Shown: positions 1 to 9,074, counted from the first letter of the stretch. The stretch is 64,000 nucleotides of DNA from Prevotella sp. (GCA_023665755.1 JAMPDF010000003.1:12571-76570), one strand, 5' to 3'. The notes: a model not told the origin generated them from the sequence alone. Numbers and translations: made by a program.

Positions 1-56
1 TAGGTAGCTCCCTTACACTATACTTGCGAAAAAAGAGGTATTTCGCGGGGTATATT

Positions 57-554
57 TTAAAACTTTTTTATTTTTTTGTTCATTTTATCTTGGACTTGTT
101 TGATGCTTTCTGATATACTGCTATGATGAACTCCCTCTTCTTTAGCAATTTCTTCTATTTTCGCCCCCCTTAGATATTTTTCAAACCTTGTTCTTTGTTT
201 ACTAGTAAGTGTTAGAAGAAAGGTTTCTATCTCCTTATCATATATGTTGTTTTCTTCTTCTACAATCAAAGCATCTAAAGGAGAAAGAATCTGCTCATTT
301 TGCATATCTTCTATCTTGTCATAAGAGCTATTCCGATGATAAAATTCCCTTCGATCTTGGTTATATTCTTCTGTATAGTACACATCTAATATTTTTTGTA
401 CTTTCTTTTGCAAACTCCATCCCTCATCTACTAGAATCATATTATTTTCTATTCCAAATTCAAGCCATTCTATAGCCTCTTGTTCTGTCATATTGATTAC
501 CAAGTATTGTTTTCTTCCATTTCTGTCTAATCCGTTATAATGTAATGTTTTCAT
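57..554 (-). CDS. Sigma-70 region 4-like protein of an integrative element
   Basis: Protein of 165 residues. The C-terminal ~60 residues (LTSKQRTRFEKYL, then EIAKEEGVHHSSISESI) look like sigma-70 region 4, a helix-turn-helix that contacts promoter -35 DNA; no region 2 is visible. The motif DRREFYHR in mid-protein followed by a region-4 tail is typical of the sigma-like proteins of Tn916/Tn1549-type integrative elements (family knowledge). I start at the ATG of MKTLHY because AAAGGG lies just upstream; a longer reading frame reaches 623 but would run into the terminator at 607-644. It probably regulates transfer or excision genes that would lie to the left of the window; that role is inferred. 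Confidence 0.7.
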   Translation of the reverse strand: MKTLHYNGLDRNGRKQYLVINMTEQEAIEWLEFGIENNMILVDEGWSLQKKVQKILDVYYTEEYNQDRREFYHRNSSYDKIEDMQNEQILSPLDALIVEEENNIYDKEIETFLLTLTSKQRTRFEKYLRGAKIEEIAKEEGVHHSSISESIKQVQDKMNKKIKKF

Positions 555-606
555 ATGTACCCTTTCTTGCCCTCTAGGCATTCTTTCTTTTGCAAGCAAA
601 GGGTAC

Positions 607-644
607 AAAAAAAGTCGGTACACCCATTTTTAACGTATACCGAC
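607..644 (-). terminator. Rho-independent terminator
   Basis: Read on the minus strand, GTCGGTATAC pairs with GTGTACCGAC (one G-U pair) across an 11-nt loop and is followed by seven T. It lies just upstream of the sigma-like gene, so that gene either has its own promoter or is controlled by read-through at this site. Confidence 0.75.
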
Positions 645-803
645 TAGTGCATCTTTTTGGAGAGAACGACAAAAAATAGGTATACAATAAAAAGTTTTTT
701 CTACTGACTCTACCAGTAGTAATGTTAACTTTTGATGTATCCCTTTGCTTATGTCGACATCCTCAGCAAGGAGATGTTTGATAAAATGATTTATATAGAC
801 AAC
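645..803. other. Stretch between two minus-strand terminators, no confident gene
   Basis: A 64-codon minus-strand frame (630-824) begins inside the upstream terminator hairpin and ends inside the next one. It matches nothing I recognise, so I do not call it a gene. The layout (terminator, about 160 bp, terminator, sigma-like gene) could be an attenuator leader, a short RNA or a remnant. Confidence 0.4.
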
Positions 804-871
804 AAAAAAAGACCTGACAAACATGCGATATTATCAGTCTATGCATAATAATATCGCATATTTGTCAGGCC
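804..871 (-). terminator. Very long-stem rho-independent terminator
   Basis: On the minus strand the arms at 848-871 and 811-834 pair over 24 positions (22 Watson-Crick, two G-U), with a 13-nt loop, and are followed directly by seven T at 810-804. It would end transcription from the HTH/zinc-ribbon genes. The stem is much longer than in any other terminator here. Confidence 0.8.
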
Positions 872-905
872 ATGCTCATAGTTATGATGATTCATTATTG
901 ATGAC

Positions 906-968
906 TCATTCGACAAATTTTACTATATCAACCGGATGTTCAGGGTCTTTTGACCTGCTGGTGGGCAT
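906..968 (-). CDS. Possible 20-residue leader peptide
   Basis: A minus-strand frame of 20 codons begins MPTSRSKDPEHP and ends in TGA shortly before the long-stem terminator. The start is preceded only by AAAAGAG, a weak ribosome site. The frame contains the inverted pair CAGGTC...GACCCTG. It could be an attenuation leader or chance; I recognise no homologue. Confidence 0.2.
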   Translation of the reverse strand: MPTSRSKDPEHPVDIVKFVE

Positions 969-1079
969 CTCTTTTCGTTTTTTATAGCTATTTCATGTAT
1001 TTGATTGATTCTTCTTTCCTATTTCTATTATAACCCTCACTTTATGGATTTATTTTTGTTTCCTTACTTCTAAATGATT

Positions 1080-1259
1080 TTAGGCCTTCTTTTTTCTAGA
1101 TTCAATAATCGCTGTTTTTACCTGACCTTCTTCATATATTAGTACATCAACTAACCTTCTACAATTCGCACACTTTAATCGAATATGTGTATCTTTGCTT
1201 TCAGTATCACAAACTTTAGTGCCACATCTAGGGCAATGTACAGCAATAGCATTTAGCAT
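1080..1259 (-). CDS. Zinc-ribbon microprotein (two CxxC knuckles)
   Basis: A 59-codon gene starting MLNAIAVHCPRCGTK, with CPRC at residues 9-12 and CANC at 30-33, then a basic end (ESRKKKA). The pattern CxxC, about 17 residues, CxxC in a protein this short resembles the Com-type and KTR-type zinc ribbons of phages and integrative elements (family knowledge). The site AAAGGAGG lies 12 nt before the ATG and overlaps the 3' end of the HTH gene, so the two are probably translationally coupled. It likely binds nucleic acid; the target is unknown. Confidence 0.7.
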   Translation of the reverse strand: MLNAIAVHCPRCGTKVCDTESKDTHIRLKCANCRRLVDVLIYEEGQVKTAIIESRKKKA

Positions 1260-1264
1260 GAATC

Positions 1265-2467
1265 TTAGTTCCTCCTTTCCTTCGCATTTTCATCCTTGTT
1301 TAAAAAAGAACTGAGTGGTAGTCCGCTTTTAAACTTGGCAAAACCATCATCTTGGATAATCTCGTTTTTAATGATAAACTGAACGGATTCTATATCTAAA
1401 TAGTTCATAATCCGAATAAGGCTATATCCATCGGGTTTACTGCCATTATCCGCTTCCCAATTTTGATAGGTACGCAGTTGTACTCCTACTGCGTTAGCCA
1501 CATCCTCTTGGGTTACCCCCATTTCTTTTCTATATATTTTTAAAGCGGAAGGATCAAATTCCATCACAGATGGACCAAAATAAATCGGATACCAATATGT
1601 CTTTGTTTTCTCTTGTTCCTCAAATGGATTTGCTAAATAAACTTTTGTATGATTATCAATGCCAATATGCAATTCTACAAGTAAACTACCTTTTTCTATT
1701 TCTTGATAAGTCTTGATATATTTTTCATTTTCTACACTAACCAATACCCAACGTTTCACGACTTCACCATGATTATCAACCGGAAATTCTCCACCTACGA
1801 GGATTTCCAATCCCGCCCTGATGAAAAATTGATGAAATCCAACAACGGGTTCTACTGGATATAAAATAGGATCCTTCCCCGCTTTTTCTAGTGCTAAGTT
1901 ATATGCATATAAAATATTTTTAGGACAATAATCTGTAATTCCAAATTGACGAGCTAGTTTTAAATATGCAATCCATTTTTCAAAAATATCGTATCGTTGA
2001 ATAGAGCCAGTTTGAATAGTTACATAATTAAAAATCATCTCTACTGGGATTTGATATTCATAAAATAATTCCTCTAATATGAAGTATAAGGGTTCATAAT
2101 TCGGTTCTACTATATAATCTAACGTCATTATTTTTTCTTCTTTATAATTATCTAATAAATCCATTAAATCACTATGATATTTAGATTTTACATCTGGTTC
2201 ATAAAAATAAAAAGGAATCCGTCTAATAAAAGTTTCGATAGAGACAACAGGAAAACCAAAACCATTATGTAACCGATAATTTTTAACCAATCTCTTGGAT
2301 GGATGATATACTTGATCTACATCTTTTGTAATATATGAAAATATATCTGCTCCTACTTCATCATGTATATTCAAATACATTTTTAATTTTTGAATATCAT
2401 ATATACTTGAATTTACGTACTTTTTAATTGTATTTTCTTGGTCAATGGTAAGCTTGTTTACACTCAT
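1265..2467 (-). CDS. Large HTH (XRE-type) protein of the accessory module
   Basis: Protein of 400 residues. The last ~90 residues hold an XRE/HTH_3 DNA-binding domain (YRKEMGVTQEDVANAVGVQL, then RTYQNWEAD). The N-terminal ~300 residues match no family I know. I start at MSVNKLT because AGGGAGGAGA lies about 9 nt upstream; an ATG seven codons earlier lacks a site. It is followed within 5 nt by the zinc-ribbon gene. HTH proteins of this size next to sigma-like genes occur in integrative elements and plasmids; a role in element control is inferred. Confidence 0.7.
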   Translation of the reverse strand: MSVNKLTIDQENTIKKYVNSSIYDIQKLKMYLNIHDEVGADIFSYITKDVDQVYHPSKRLVKNYRLHNGFGFPVVSIETFIRRIPFYFYEPDVKSKYHSDLMDLLDNYKEEKIMTLDYIVEPNYEPLYFILEELFYEYQIPVEMIFNYVTIQTGSIQRYDIFEKWIAYLKLARQFGITDYCPKNILYAYNLALEKAGKDPILYPVEPVVGFHQFFIRAGLEILVGGEFPVDNHGEVVKRWVLVSVENEKYIKTYQEIEKGSLLVELHIGIDNHTKVYLANPFEEQEKTKTYWYPIYFGPSVMEFDPSALKIYRKEMGVTQEDVANAVGVQLRTYQNWEADNGSKPDGYSLIRIMNYLDIESVQFIIKNEIIQDDGFAKFKSGLPLSSFLNKDENAKERRN

Positions 2468-2640
2468 AATATGATCTCCTCCCTTCATATCGCCATTATA
2501 GCACGAAAATTATTGCGTGTCAAAGAAGAAACTTATTTTTTATAATATGCATATTTTTTCGTTATTTTATGATATTTTGTAAAAAAACAATAAGTTTTAA
2601 ATCATTTTTTCACTGAATATTTTGTTCATTTTCACACTTA

Positions 2641-2675
2641 AAAAATAGGATTGTCATTTTGACAATCCTATTTTT
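2641..2675. terminator. Bidirectional rho-independent terminator
   Basis: AAAAATAGGATTGTCA and its complement (2641-2656 and 2660-2675) form a 16-bp stem with a 3-nt loop. It lies directly after the permease stop codon and ends the exporter operon. Confidence 0.85.
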
Positions 2676-3578
2676 TTATTTCATTTTTCTCTTTCGAAAC
2701 CACACATTTAATCCTACATATATCCCAATGAAAACTAACACTGTAATAGCAACAATCATATACATAGAAATGATAGACACCGAATGTCCTAGGCAATAAA
2801 TGTGTTGATCAAACCCATCTTGAAGCGCTTGTATAAATTGTTCTGGAATATGATGTTCTCTCATTTCATCTAACACACCACCCATCAAATGATTTCTTAA
2901 AAGTCCTGTACCATATGTGCCTGGTAAAAATGATACAAAAGATTGGATACCTTTTGAAAACTGTGACATAGGCATATAGGCTCCACAAATAAAACCATAA
3001 AATGCACTTACGACTGTACTTACAGCAACAATTTGCCCTTGTGTTTGTAAGAAACTATTGATAATAGAAGATAGTGCAGTACCAAATAAAACCAATAAAA
3101 AGATATCCATTATCGTCAATAAAATATCAGCGATACTCAAATACCATCCTACTATGGCTAAATAAATTATACCTATGATAAAAACAGTATAACAAATAAT
3201 GAGCGTAATAAAACAACTAGATATATAATAACTAAGGGCAAGTGTAGATGATTTGACTGGTGCAATAGTAAGATCATTTTTAGAAGCTGTAACTTTATCT
3301 TGAACCATAATCATGTTGGCACAAAACGCAACCGTTACACAACTTGTTGCAAGCAGAGATGAAAATAGCCATCCTCCTACAAATCCTTCTATCCACTGTT
3401 TTTCAATTACCATTCCTTCTGGAATAATAGAGCGGAAACTATCTCTATAAACATTACCTAGAAAAGAGATAAACAATACAAGTAAAATCAGTGGGGTAAT
3501 AAGCGCAGTAAAAAAGGTTCCTTTATCTTTGAAGAATAACTTGGTATTGCGTTTGACTAAAGCCATCAACGTGTTCAT
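2676..3578 (-). CDS. ABC-2 type exporter permease
   Basis: Integral membrane protein of 300 residues with about six hydrophobic segments: one near residues 24-41, a wide extracytoplasmic loop, then helices in the middle and one at the C-terminus before a basic tail (RKRKMK). The stretch AFYGFICGAYMPMSQF followed by FLPGTYGTGLLRN is typical of ABC-2/DrrB-like permeases. Its ATG overlaps the stop of the ATPase gene (ATGA), so the two form one exporter. The substrate cannot be read from sequence; drug, lipid or peptide export are the usual roles of this family. Confidence 0.85.
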   Translation of the reverse strand: MNTLMALVKRNTKLFFKDKGTFFTALITPLILLVLFISFLGNVYRDSFRSIIPEGMVIEKQWIEGFVGGWLFSSLLATSCVTVAFCANMIMVQDKVTASKNDLTIAPVKSSTLALSYYISSCFITLIICYTVFIIGIIYLAIVGWYLSIADILLTIMDIFLLVLFGTALSSIINSFLQTQGQIVAVSTVVSAFYGFICGAYMPMSQFSKGIQSFVSFLPGTYGTGLLRNHLMGGVLDEMREHHIPEQFIQALQDGFDQHIYCLGHSVSIISMYMIVAITVLVFIGIYVGLNVWFRKRKMK

Positions 3579-4489
3579 AGAATCTCTCCTTTCGGTAATG
3601 TCTTCCCTGTTACTGCAAGAAAAACATCATCCATTTTTCCTTTGATAATTTCGTAATCTATAAATAAATGAGGATACTGAATAATGAGATCTGTGGCTTG
3701 TTTTGTATCTTTTACTAGTAATCGATACCCATCACGTACTTCTTGATAAGGTATACCCAACAATTGCACTTGTTCTTCAGAAATATGATATATCGTTATA
3801 CTATCACCTGTATATTGATTTTTCAATTGTAATGGCGTTCCTTCAGCAACAATTTGCCCTTGCTCCAAAATCACTACATAATCTGCCTCAGCTGCTTCTT
3901 CCATATAATGTGTGGTTAGCAATACCGTTAGTTGATTATTTTGTCGCAAATTGGTGATGAATCTCCATAGGGTTTGTCTAGTTTGAGGATCAAGTCCAGT
4001 AGTAGGTTCATCTAAAATTAAAATTTTAGGTTCATGGAATAATGCGCGTGCAATATCTATTTTTCTACGCTGACCGCCTGATAGTTTTCCAATAGGTCGC
4101 TTCAATAAGTCCATAAAATCTAGTGCTGTGGCAAGTTCCTTCAGTCTTTTTTCAAAAGCATCACCATAAATGCCATATAAAGCTGCACGACTTTTTAAAT
4201 TATCTGTTACATTTAGTGCTTTATCTAATCCTGAATTTTGAAAAACTACGCCTAAATCCCGTTTGATTTGATCTAAATTTTCATCTAAATCAGTCCCATT
4301 GATTTGAATATGTCCATGATCTTTGGAAAGTTGACCACATAGAATGGAAATGGTTGTACTTTTTCCAGCTCCATTTTCACCGAGAAAGGCAAATAATTCT
4401 CCTTTTCGTACTGAAAAACTCAAATCCGATACTGCTTTTATCTCTTTAAACGCTTTAGATAAATGGCTAATTTGAATCATTTCTTCCAT
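3575..4489 (-). CDS. ABC exporter ATP-binding protein
   Basis: ATPase of 304 residues. It has Walker A (GENGAGKS), the ABC signature (LSGGQRRK), Walker B (ILILDEPTTGLD) and the switch histidine in TTHYMEE. The ~75 residues after the nucleotide-binding domain are the usual DrrA-like C-terminal extension. I use the ATG of MEEMIQIS because AAGGAG lies 8 nt upstream; an in-frame ATG nine codons earlier lacks a site. It pairs with the overlapping permease downstream. Confidence 0.88.
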   Translation of the reverse strand: MEEMIQISHLSKAFKEIKAVSDLSFSVRKGELFAFLGENGAGKSTTISILCGQLSKDHGHIQINGTDLDENLDQIKRDLGVVFQNSGLDKALNVTDNLKSRAALYGIYGDAFEKRLKELATALDFMDLLKRPIGKLSGGQRRKIDIARALFHEPKILILDEPTTGLDPQTRQTLWRFITNLRQNNQLTVLLTTHYMEEAAEADYVVILEQGQIVAEGTPLQLKNQYTGDSITIYHISEEQVQLLGIPYQEVRDGYRLLVKDTKQATDLIIQYPHLFIDYEIIKGKMDDVFLAVTGKTLPKGEIL

Positions 4490-4625
4490 TATTTTCTCCT
4501 TTTTGGTTATTTTCATTACATAACCATTTTATAATAGATGTATTATAGCACGATTATATATAAATCTCAACCTATTCAATACACAAAATAAATATTTTCT
4601 AAATAAATGAATTTATTAATCAAAT

Positions 4626-4666
4626 AAAAAACCTACCTGAAGAATAGTTATTACAAGTAGGTTTTT
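4626..4666. terminator. Terminator after secreted-protein gene
   Basis: AAAAACCTAC (4627-4636) pairs with GTAGGTTTTT (4657-4666); on the minus strand six T follow. It ends the gene at 4694-5941 and may also act on the plus strand. Confidence 0.7.
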
Positions 4667-4693
4667 GTTTTATTCAATACTAATAGCTATTGT

Positions 4694-5941
4694 TTATGGT
4701 AAAACAGTGATGACAATCTTGGACACTTTACCTGTCTTCTTATGAACACAAGTAATTTTTACTGTTCCTGCTCCTTTTGCTTCTACTGTTCCAAATACAC
4801 TTACTGTTGCAATAGATTCATCTGATGAGGTGAATGTATAATCTAGTCTTGATTGACTCGGTGCTGTTGGTCCTAGATAAATACATCTTGTGTATCCTAC
4901 TGACATAGTTGGATCTCCATATGCTCCTCCATTTGAAGTCACTTCGGTTCCTACTGTTTGTGCACCTTCTGGATCTACTACTAAATCATAATCTGTGATG
5001 GTAAATGTTGCAACACTTCTATTTCCTGCCATATCAGTTACTGTTATTGTATATTCTCCTTTTCGGTAGAAGATAAACCCACTCTTCACTGTTCCTGTTT
5101 CCCATCTTCCACTGAATGGTTTATATAAATAAGTCATTTCTTTGACTTCATAGTTATCGCCATAGATAACTTCCATTCCTGCACTTGTGATGGCTCCATT
5201 TTCCATTGGTGTTTCTGTTAAATAATCTCTTTCTACTAAGTAGATAAGTGGATCAGCTTTGTCAATGGCAAATTCATATGTTAAAGTTTCATCTCTTCCT
5301 TTATCATATACAGTTACTTCATATTCTCCCGCTTTATCTACATAAAAATATGAATATCCTGGTTGTATTTCTCCTGTAGTTTTATTATAAACTTCCCATT
5401 CCATATTAGGATTAAGCATTCGTTCGTCATCTATATCTTCAAACCAAATAGAATGATTGTAATAATATTTTCCATCTACAAGGTTTGTTTGAATACGGTT
5501 GGTATCAATAATAGAACGATTGACATAGAAAGAGTACCATACATTAGTTGTCCAATCACCTTCATCAGATGGCATTTCATATACCAATGTCATAGTTCCA
5601 CCCTTTTCAACAGTTATAGTTTCACCATTTTGAATATATTGATCAATAATATATGGTTTATAAGTTTCCATATGTCTAGTTTCTGTAAAAAGATTGAGAT
5701 ATCCACCTTCCGTTTTACCTGTTGCATCAAAATAAGTAACAGTAAAACTATTGGAATAAACACTGAATCCGCCTGTTTCCCCTTCTCTAATGTTAACAAC
5801 AGTTCCGTCTTCAAATGTCAAAATCCATGGTGTAGAATTTGGCACTTTGGAATACGCCTTTGCTTTTGTTGTTGCACTAACTAGCATGATTCCTAAAAAC
5901 AATGCAAAAAAAGCAACAAAGATTTTCTTTACACTCTTCAT
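4694..5941 (-). CDS. Secreted surface protein with Ig-like repeats
   Basis: Protein of 415 residues. It starts with a signal peptide (MKSVKKIFVAFFALFLGIML, then a small-residue cleavage region VSATTKAKA). Middle segments are beta-rich and Ig-like (GEYEVTVYDKG; GEYTITVTDMAGNRS, the bacterial Ig-like look). The C-terminal ~95 residues form a Big-like domain (SSDESIATVS, then KGAGTVKITC) shared with the metallopeptidase upstream. I start at MKSVKK because AGGAGG lies about 10 nt upstream. No sortase motif is visible. Function unknown; probably a cell-surface or matrix protein. Confidence 0.75.
   Translation of the reverse strand: MKSVKKIFVAFFALFLGIMLVSATTKAKAYSKVPNSTPWILTFEDGTVVNIREGETGGFSVYSNSFTVTYFDATGKTEGGYLNLFTETRHMETYKPYIIDQYIQNGETITVEKGGTMTLVYEMPSDEGDWTTNVWYSFYVNRSIIDTNRIQTNLVDGKYYYNHSIWFEDIDDERMLNPNMEWEVYNKTTGEIQPGYSYFYVDKAGEYEVTVYDKGRDETLTYEFAIDKADPLIYLVERDYLTETPMENGAITSAGMEVIYGDNYEVKEMTYLYKPFSGRWETGTVKSGFIFYRKGEYTITVTDMAGNRSVATFTITDYDLVVDPEGAQTVGTEVTSNGGAYGDPTMSVGYTRCIYLGPTAPSQSRLDYTFTSSDESIATVSVFGTVEAKGAGTVKITCVHKKTGKVSKIVITVLP
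4819..5018. repeat. 200-bp cassette, copy 1 (C-terminal Ig-like domain)
   Basis: This segment matches 6334-6533 with about three substitutions in 200 bp (seen at 4859, near 5002 and near 5008), while flanking sequence of the two genes diverges strongly. It encodes the start of the shared C-terminal domain (from TDYDLVVDPEGAQ to FTSSDE). Confidence 0.85.
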
Positions 5942-6167
5942 ATTTTTTCTCCTCCTCTTCATATGATTTTGTGTTTCTTATGAGTTTTGAAGGAGTGATG
6001 AATAGTTTAGAATTTCTTCTTGCTTTTTACATCCACTTCTATCTTTGACTATATTTGGCTCCCCCCGAACTCATTTTGATTATATCCTATTTTCCTTTTT
6101 TTGTCAATTATATATATAATTTTTTGGAATATTGTCGATTCTTATCAACAAATGATAACCATAATAA

Positions 6168-6195
6168 AAGAATAGGATATATATACCCTATTCTT
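6168..6195 (-). terminator. Probable terminator after metallopeptidase gene
   Basis: AAGAATAGG and CCTATTCTT form a 9-bp stem separated by about 9 AT-rich bases; on the minus strand it is followed by TTTTATT. The tail is weaker than in the other terminators here. Confidence 0.5.
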
Positions 6196-6206
6196 CTTTC
6201 CTCATT

Positions 6207-8705
6207 TTATGGTAAAACAGTAATCACAATCTTAGATACTTGTGTTGGCTTATCATTGTTTACACAGGTAATGACAACTCTACCTACAGACTTTGCTTCT
6301 ATCGTACCATATGCACTTACTGTGGCGATCGTTTCATCTGATGAGGTGAATGTATAATCTAGTCTTGATTGACTTGGTGCTGTTGGTCCTAGATAAATAC
6401 ATCTTGTGTATCCTACTGACATAGTTGGATCTCCATATGCTCCTCCATTTGAAGTCACTTCGGTTCCTACTGTTTGTGCACCTTCTGGATCTACTACTAA
6501 ATCATAATCTGTGATGGTGAATGTAGCAACACTTGTATTTCCCTCCATATCGGTTACGGTAATTGTATACTCACCTTTTCTAAAGAAAGTAAATCCACTT
6601 GGTATTGTCCATTTTTCAGATCTTCCATTAAATCTTGTATATTCATATGTAACTTCTTCAATTAGACTATCATCTGTATATGTAACTTTCATACCTGCAC
6701 TCGTAATTGCGCCATCTAACATTGGTGTTTCAACTTTATAATCGGATTCTACCAAATAAATTAGTGGTTTTTCATCATCAACAATAAACTCATATGTTTC
6801 TGAATAATATGGACCACTACTGATATATTGTGTTGCAGCAGCACTGACAGTAATATAATAAAATGAAGTATTCGAATCTAGAATCTGATTCCAAACATCT
6901 ACAGGCATAGTAAATTCTGTTTCTGTAGTTGTTCCAACATAGATTTCACCTAAACGACTTGTTGCTATATGAATTTGATATTCATCAAAAGGAAAATATT
7001 TACTTCCATTATCTGTATCCCATTCAAACGAAGGAAGAATATCCTTTGAAGCATCTGTGGTGCATTCCACATAACCTGGTGTGATATAAAAATCTGCTAA
7101 AAATCTACTTAGAGCATCTTTATTGATTTCATAATTATATAACGCGCGATAAAAATCACTAAACGTTTTAGTTTCATTTGTCCGAACTAGTTTCCATAAT
7201 ACCTTATTATTGTAATCAAATACATCATTGCCCTCTTTTCTTGCATCATCCAATTGATATAAAATTTGAGCAATTGCTACTTCATCAGTTTCTCCAAAAG
7301 GACTATAATATCCTTTTGTCAGCATACTATGATTAACCGTATTAGCCGCAGTATAACGGTCATCATTTACAAATCGAATACCTTGCAATTCAGAAGAAGA
7401 ATGTTTTTGCATCATTTGACCAAAATAGGTTGCCCATCCTTCCGCCCAAGATAATCTCATTCCTCTATCTTTTGCTATATTTTTAGAATATCCCGCTTCA
7501 TACTGCGAATCCGCATTATTTGTATTAATATAATGTGTTCCGCCTGGATTACGAGCTATTTCTGGAAAACACTCTTGTACGTGGTGACCATATTCATGAC
7601 CTACAACATCCCAATCAGCATAACCTTGAGGATAATTTCCAGTATTGCTTATGGCTTTGATATAAATACAAGAATTTCTATCATAATATGCTCCTTTATC
7701 TCCATAACATAATGTACAATTTTCAATATTAACATTATTGTTTAAATATTTTACATATTGTGATGCATAATGTAGAGCTTGAGATAATTGAAATGCTCTT
7801 CCTAAATCAGTGGTCATATCAAAAGTGTAATTGAAATATATAGTTGATCCTGTTGGTACATTATGCGCAATAGGTGATTCATAGTAGTATTGCATTTTAT
7901 TATTATCTACAACATTGGTATTTACTGAAGCTGCATATACTTTGATATAATATCCATACAAATCGTCTGTTACACTATCAATAGTATAACTGATATGACC
8001 ATTTTTATCGCTATAAAGGGTATCCATTATGGTTTCATAATATGGATAATCTAATACACCACCAAAATAAACTCTCTTAATTACTTCAACTTTAGTATAA
8101 TTGAGGGTATGTTTTGTTCCCCAATCATCTTCCCATTGTAAAACAATATCCATTGTAGTAGTGGGAGCTATTGCTTGTTCATAAGATTCTACATAGAATT
8201 CATTCGTAATGCCTTCTGCAAGTAAAGCATAACTTGCTACTTCATATTCACTCTTTGAAATAATTCCATTTTCTAATTGATAGAATAAGACTTCACGTTT
8301 TGCTTGTTCTTCAGAAACACAACTTGTAAAATATTTCCCATCATATTCACTAAAATATATCGTATCTTGGATTAAATTACCATTGTATTCACTCTTAATT
8401 TCAACACTTGAATCCTTAGATTCGGCTATAAAATCAAAAGTTAATGTATTATCTACTGATACATCAGTTAATGTTCCGCCATTTGTTTCGATGTTAGAAA
8501 ATTTCACATCTGAATTTTTAAATGCATATTCTAGACTAATTTCATTTGATTCATAATAATCTTTAAGATTACTATATTCTGTAACTTCTTCGCAACAGAT
8601 TGGACCATCATAGTCTGTATCTATCGTATCTTGATTGGCCTGAATAGTTGCAAAATTAGTTAATACTAAACATAAAAATATAAATAAACTGAATAATTTT
8701 TTCAT
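6207..8705 (-). CDS. Secreted zinc metallopeptidase-like protein with Ig-like C-terminus
   Basis: Protein of 832 residues with a signal peptide (MKKLFSLFIFLCLVLTNFAT). Residues 370-374 are HEYGH, a perfect HExxH zinc site, and residues 420-425 are WAEGWA, which could supply the third ligand (E422) of a gluzincin-type peptidase. The N-terminal ~300 residues are beta-rich and unrecognised. The C-terminal ~190 residues are Ig-like and nearly identical to the end of the neighbouring surface protein. Start supported by AAGGAG upstream. Activity and substrate are inferred from the motif only. Confidence 0.72.
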   Translation of the reverse strand: MKKLFSLFIFLCLVLTNFATIQANQDTIDTDYDGPICCEEVTEYSNLKDYYESNEISLEYAFKNSDVKFSNIETNGGTLTDVSVDNTLTFDFIAESKDSSVEIKSEYNGNLIQDTIYFSEYDGKYFTSCVSEEQAKREVLFYQLENGIISKSEYEVASYALLAEGITNEFYVESYEQAIAPTTTMDIVLQWEDDWGTKHTLNYTKVEVIKRVYFGGVLDYPYYETIMDTLYSDKNGHISYTIDSVTDDLYGYYIKVYAASVNTNVVDNNKMQYYYESPIAHNVPTGSTIYFNYTFDMTTDLGRAFQLSQALHYASQYVKYLNNNVNIENCTLCYGDKGAYYDRNSCIYIKAISNTGNYPQGYADWDVVGHEYGHHVQECFPEIARNPGGTHYINTNNADSQYEAGYSKNIAKDRGMRLSWAEGWATYFGQMMQKHSSSELQGIRFVNDDRYTAANTVNHSMLTKGYYSPFGETDEVAIAQILYQLDDARKEGNDVFDYNNKVLWKLVRTNETKTFSDFYRALYNYEINKDALSRFLADFYITPGYVECTTDASKDILPSFEWDTDNGSKYFPFDEYQIHIATSRLGEIYVGTTTETEFTMPVDVWNQILDSNTSFYYITVSAAATQYISSGPYYSETYEFIVDDEKPLIYLVESDYKVETPMLDGAITSAGMKVTYTDDSLIEEVTYEYTRFNGRSEKWTIPSGFTFFRKGEYTITVTDMEGNTSVATFTITDYDLVVDPEGAQTVGTEVTSNGGAYGDPTMSVGYTRCIYLGPTAPSQSRLDYTFTSSDETIATVSAYGTIEAKSVGRVVITCVNNDKPTQVSKIVITVLP
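6334..6533. repeat. 200-bp cassette, copy 2 (C-terminal Ig-like domain)
   Basis: Partner of 4819-5018, offset 1515 bp, same orientation, about three differences. See the finding on gene conversion. Confidence 0.85.
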
Positions 8706-9009
8706 TATCTATTTGCTCCTTGCTCCTTATAGTTTTTCTTTATTCGATGTAGATTGATTTTAGTCTTTTTATAATGCATCTGTCTGCTTAGTGTAAGACA
8801 TTCATTCATTACAAAAAGACCATTCTAACGAAAAAGAATCACCTTCAGTTCTATAAATATTTTTCTGACATATTGAATTTTATACATTCCCCGCTCCCCT
8901 AATAACGTAAAAATCGACTTTGCTACATTATTATATAATTTTATATTTAATTATTTTGTCGAATTGTGTATTTTTTTTTAGAATTTTGAAGAATATTATA
9001 TTATCAACA
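8706..9009. other. AT-rich intergenic region
   Basis: It contains the 5' untranslated region of the metallopeptidase gene. On the minus strand a TATAAT-like box near 8930-8936 is a possible -10, but no convincing -35 is visible. No gene seen. Confidence 0.4.
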
Positions 9010-9040
9010 TAAAAATTCCAAAGGAATTTTCCTTTGGAAT
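9010..9040 (-). terminator. Terminator after short-chain dehydrogenase gene
   Basis: ATTCCAAAGG (9015-9024) and CCTTTGGAAT (9031-9040) form a 10-bp stem, followed on the minus strand by five T. Confidence 0.8.
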
Positions 9041-9074
9041 GGGTAAACACGTTATATATGATGACTATTTGACA

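Noticed and set aside
630..824. 64-codon minus-strand frame
   Set aside because: It starts inside one terminator hairpin and ends inside another, has no ribosome site and no recognisable protein pattern.
5363..5884. Long plus-strand frame of 173 codons
   Set aside because: It is the antisense shadow of the secreted Ig-like protein gene, with no promoter or ribosome site.
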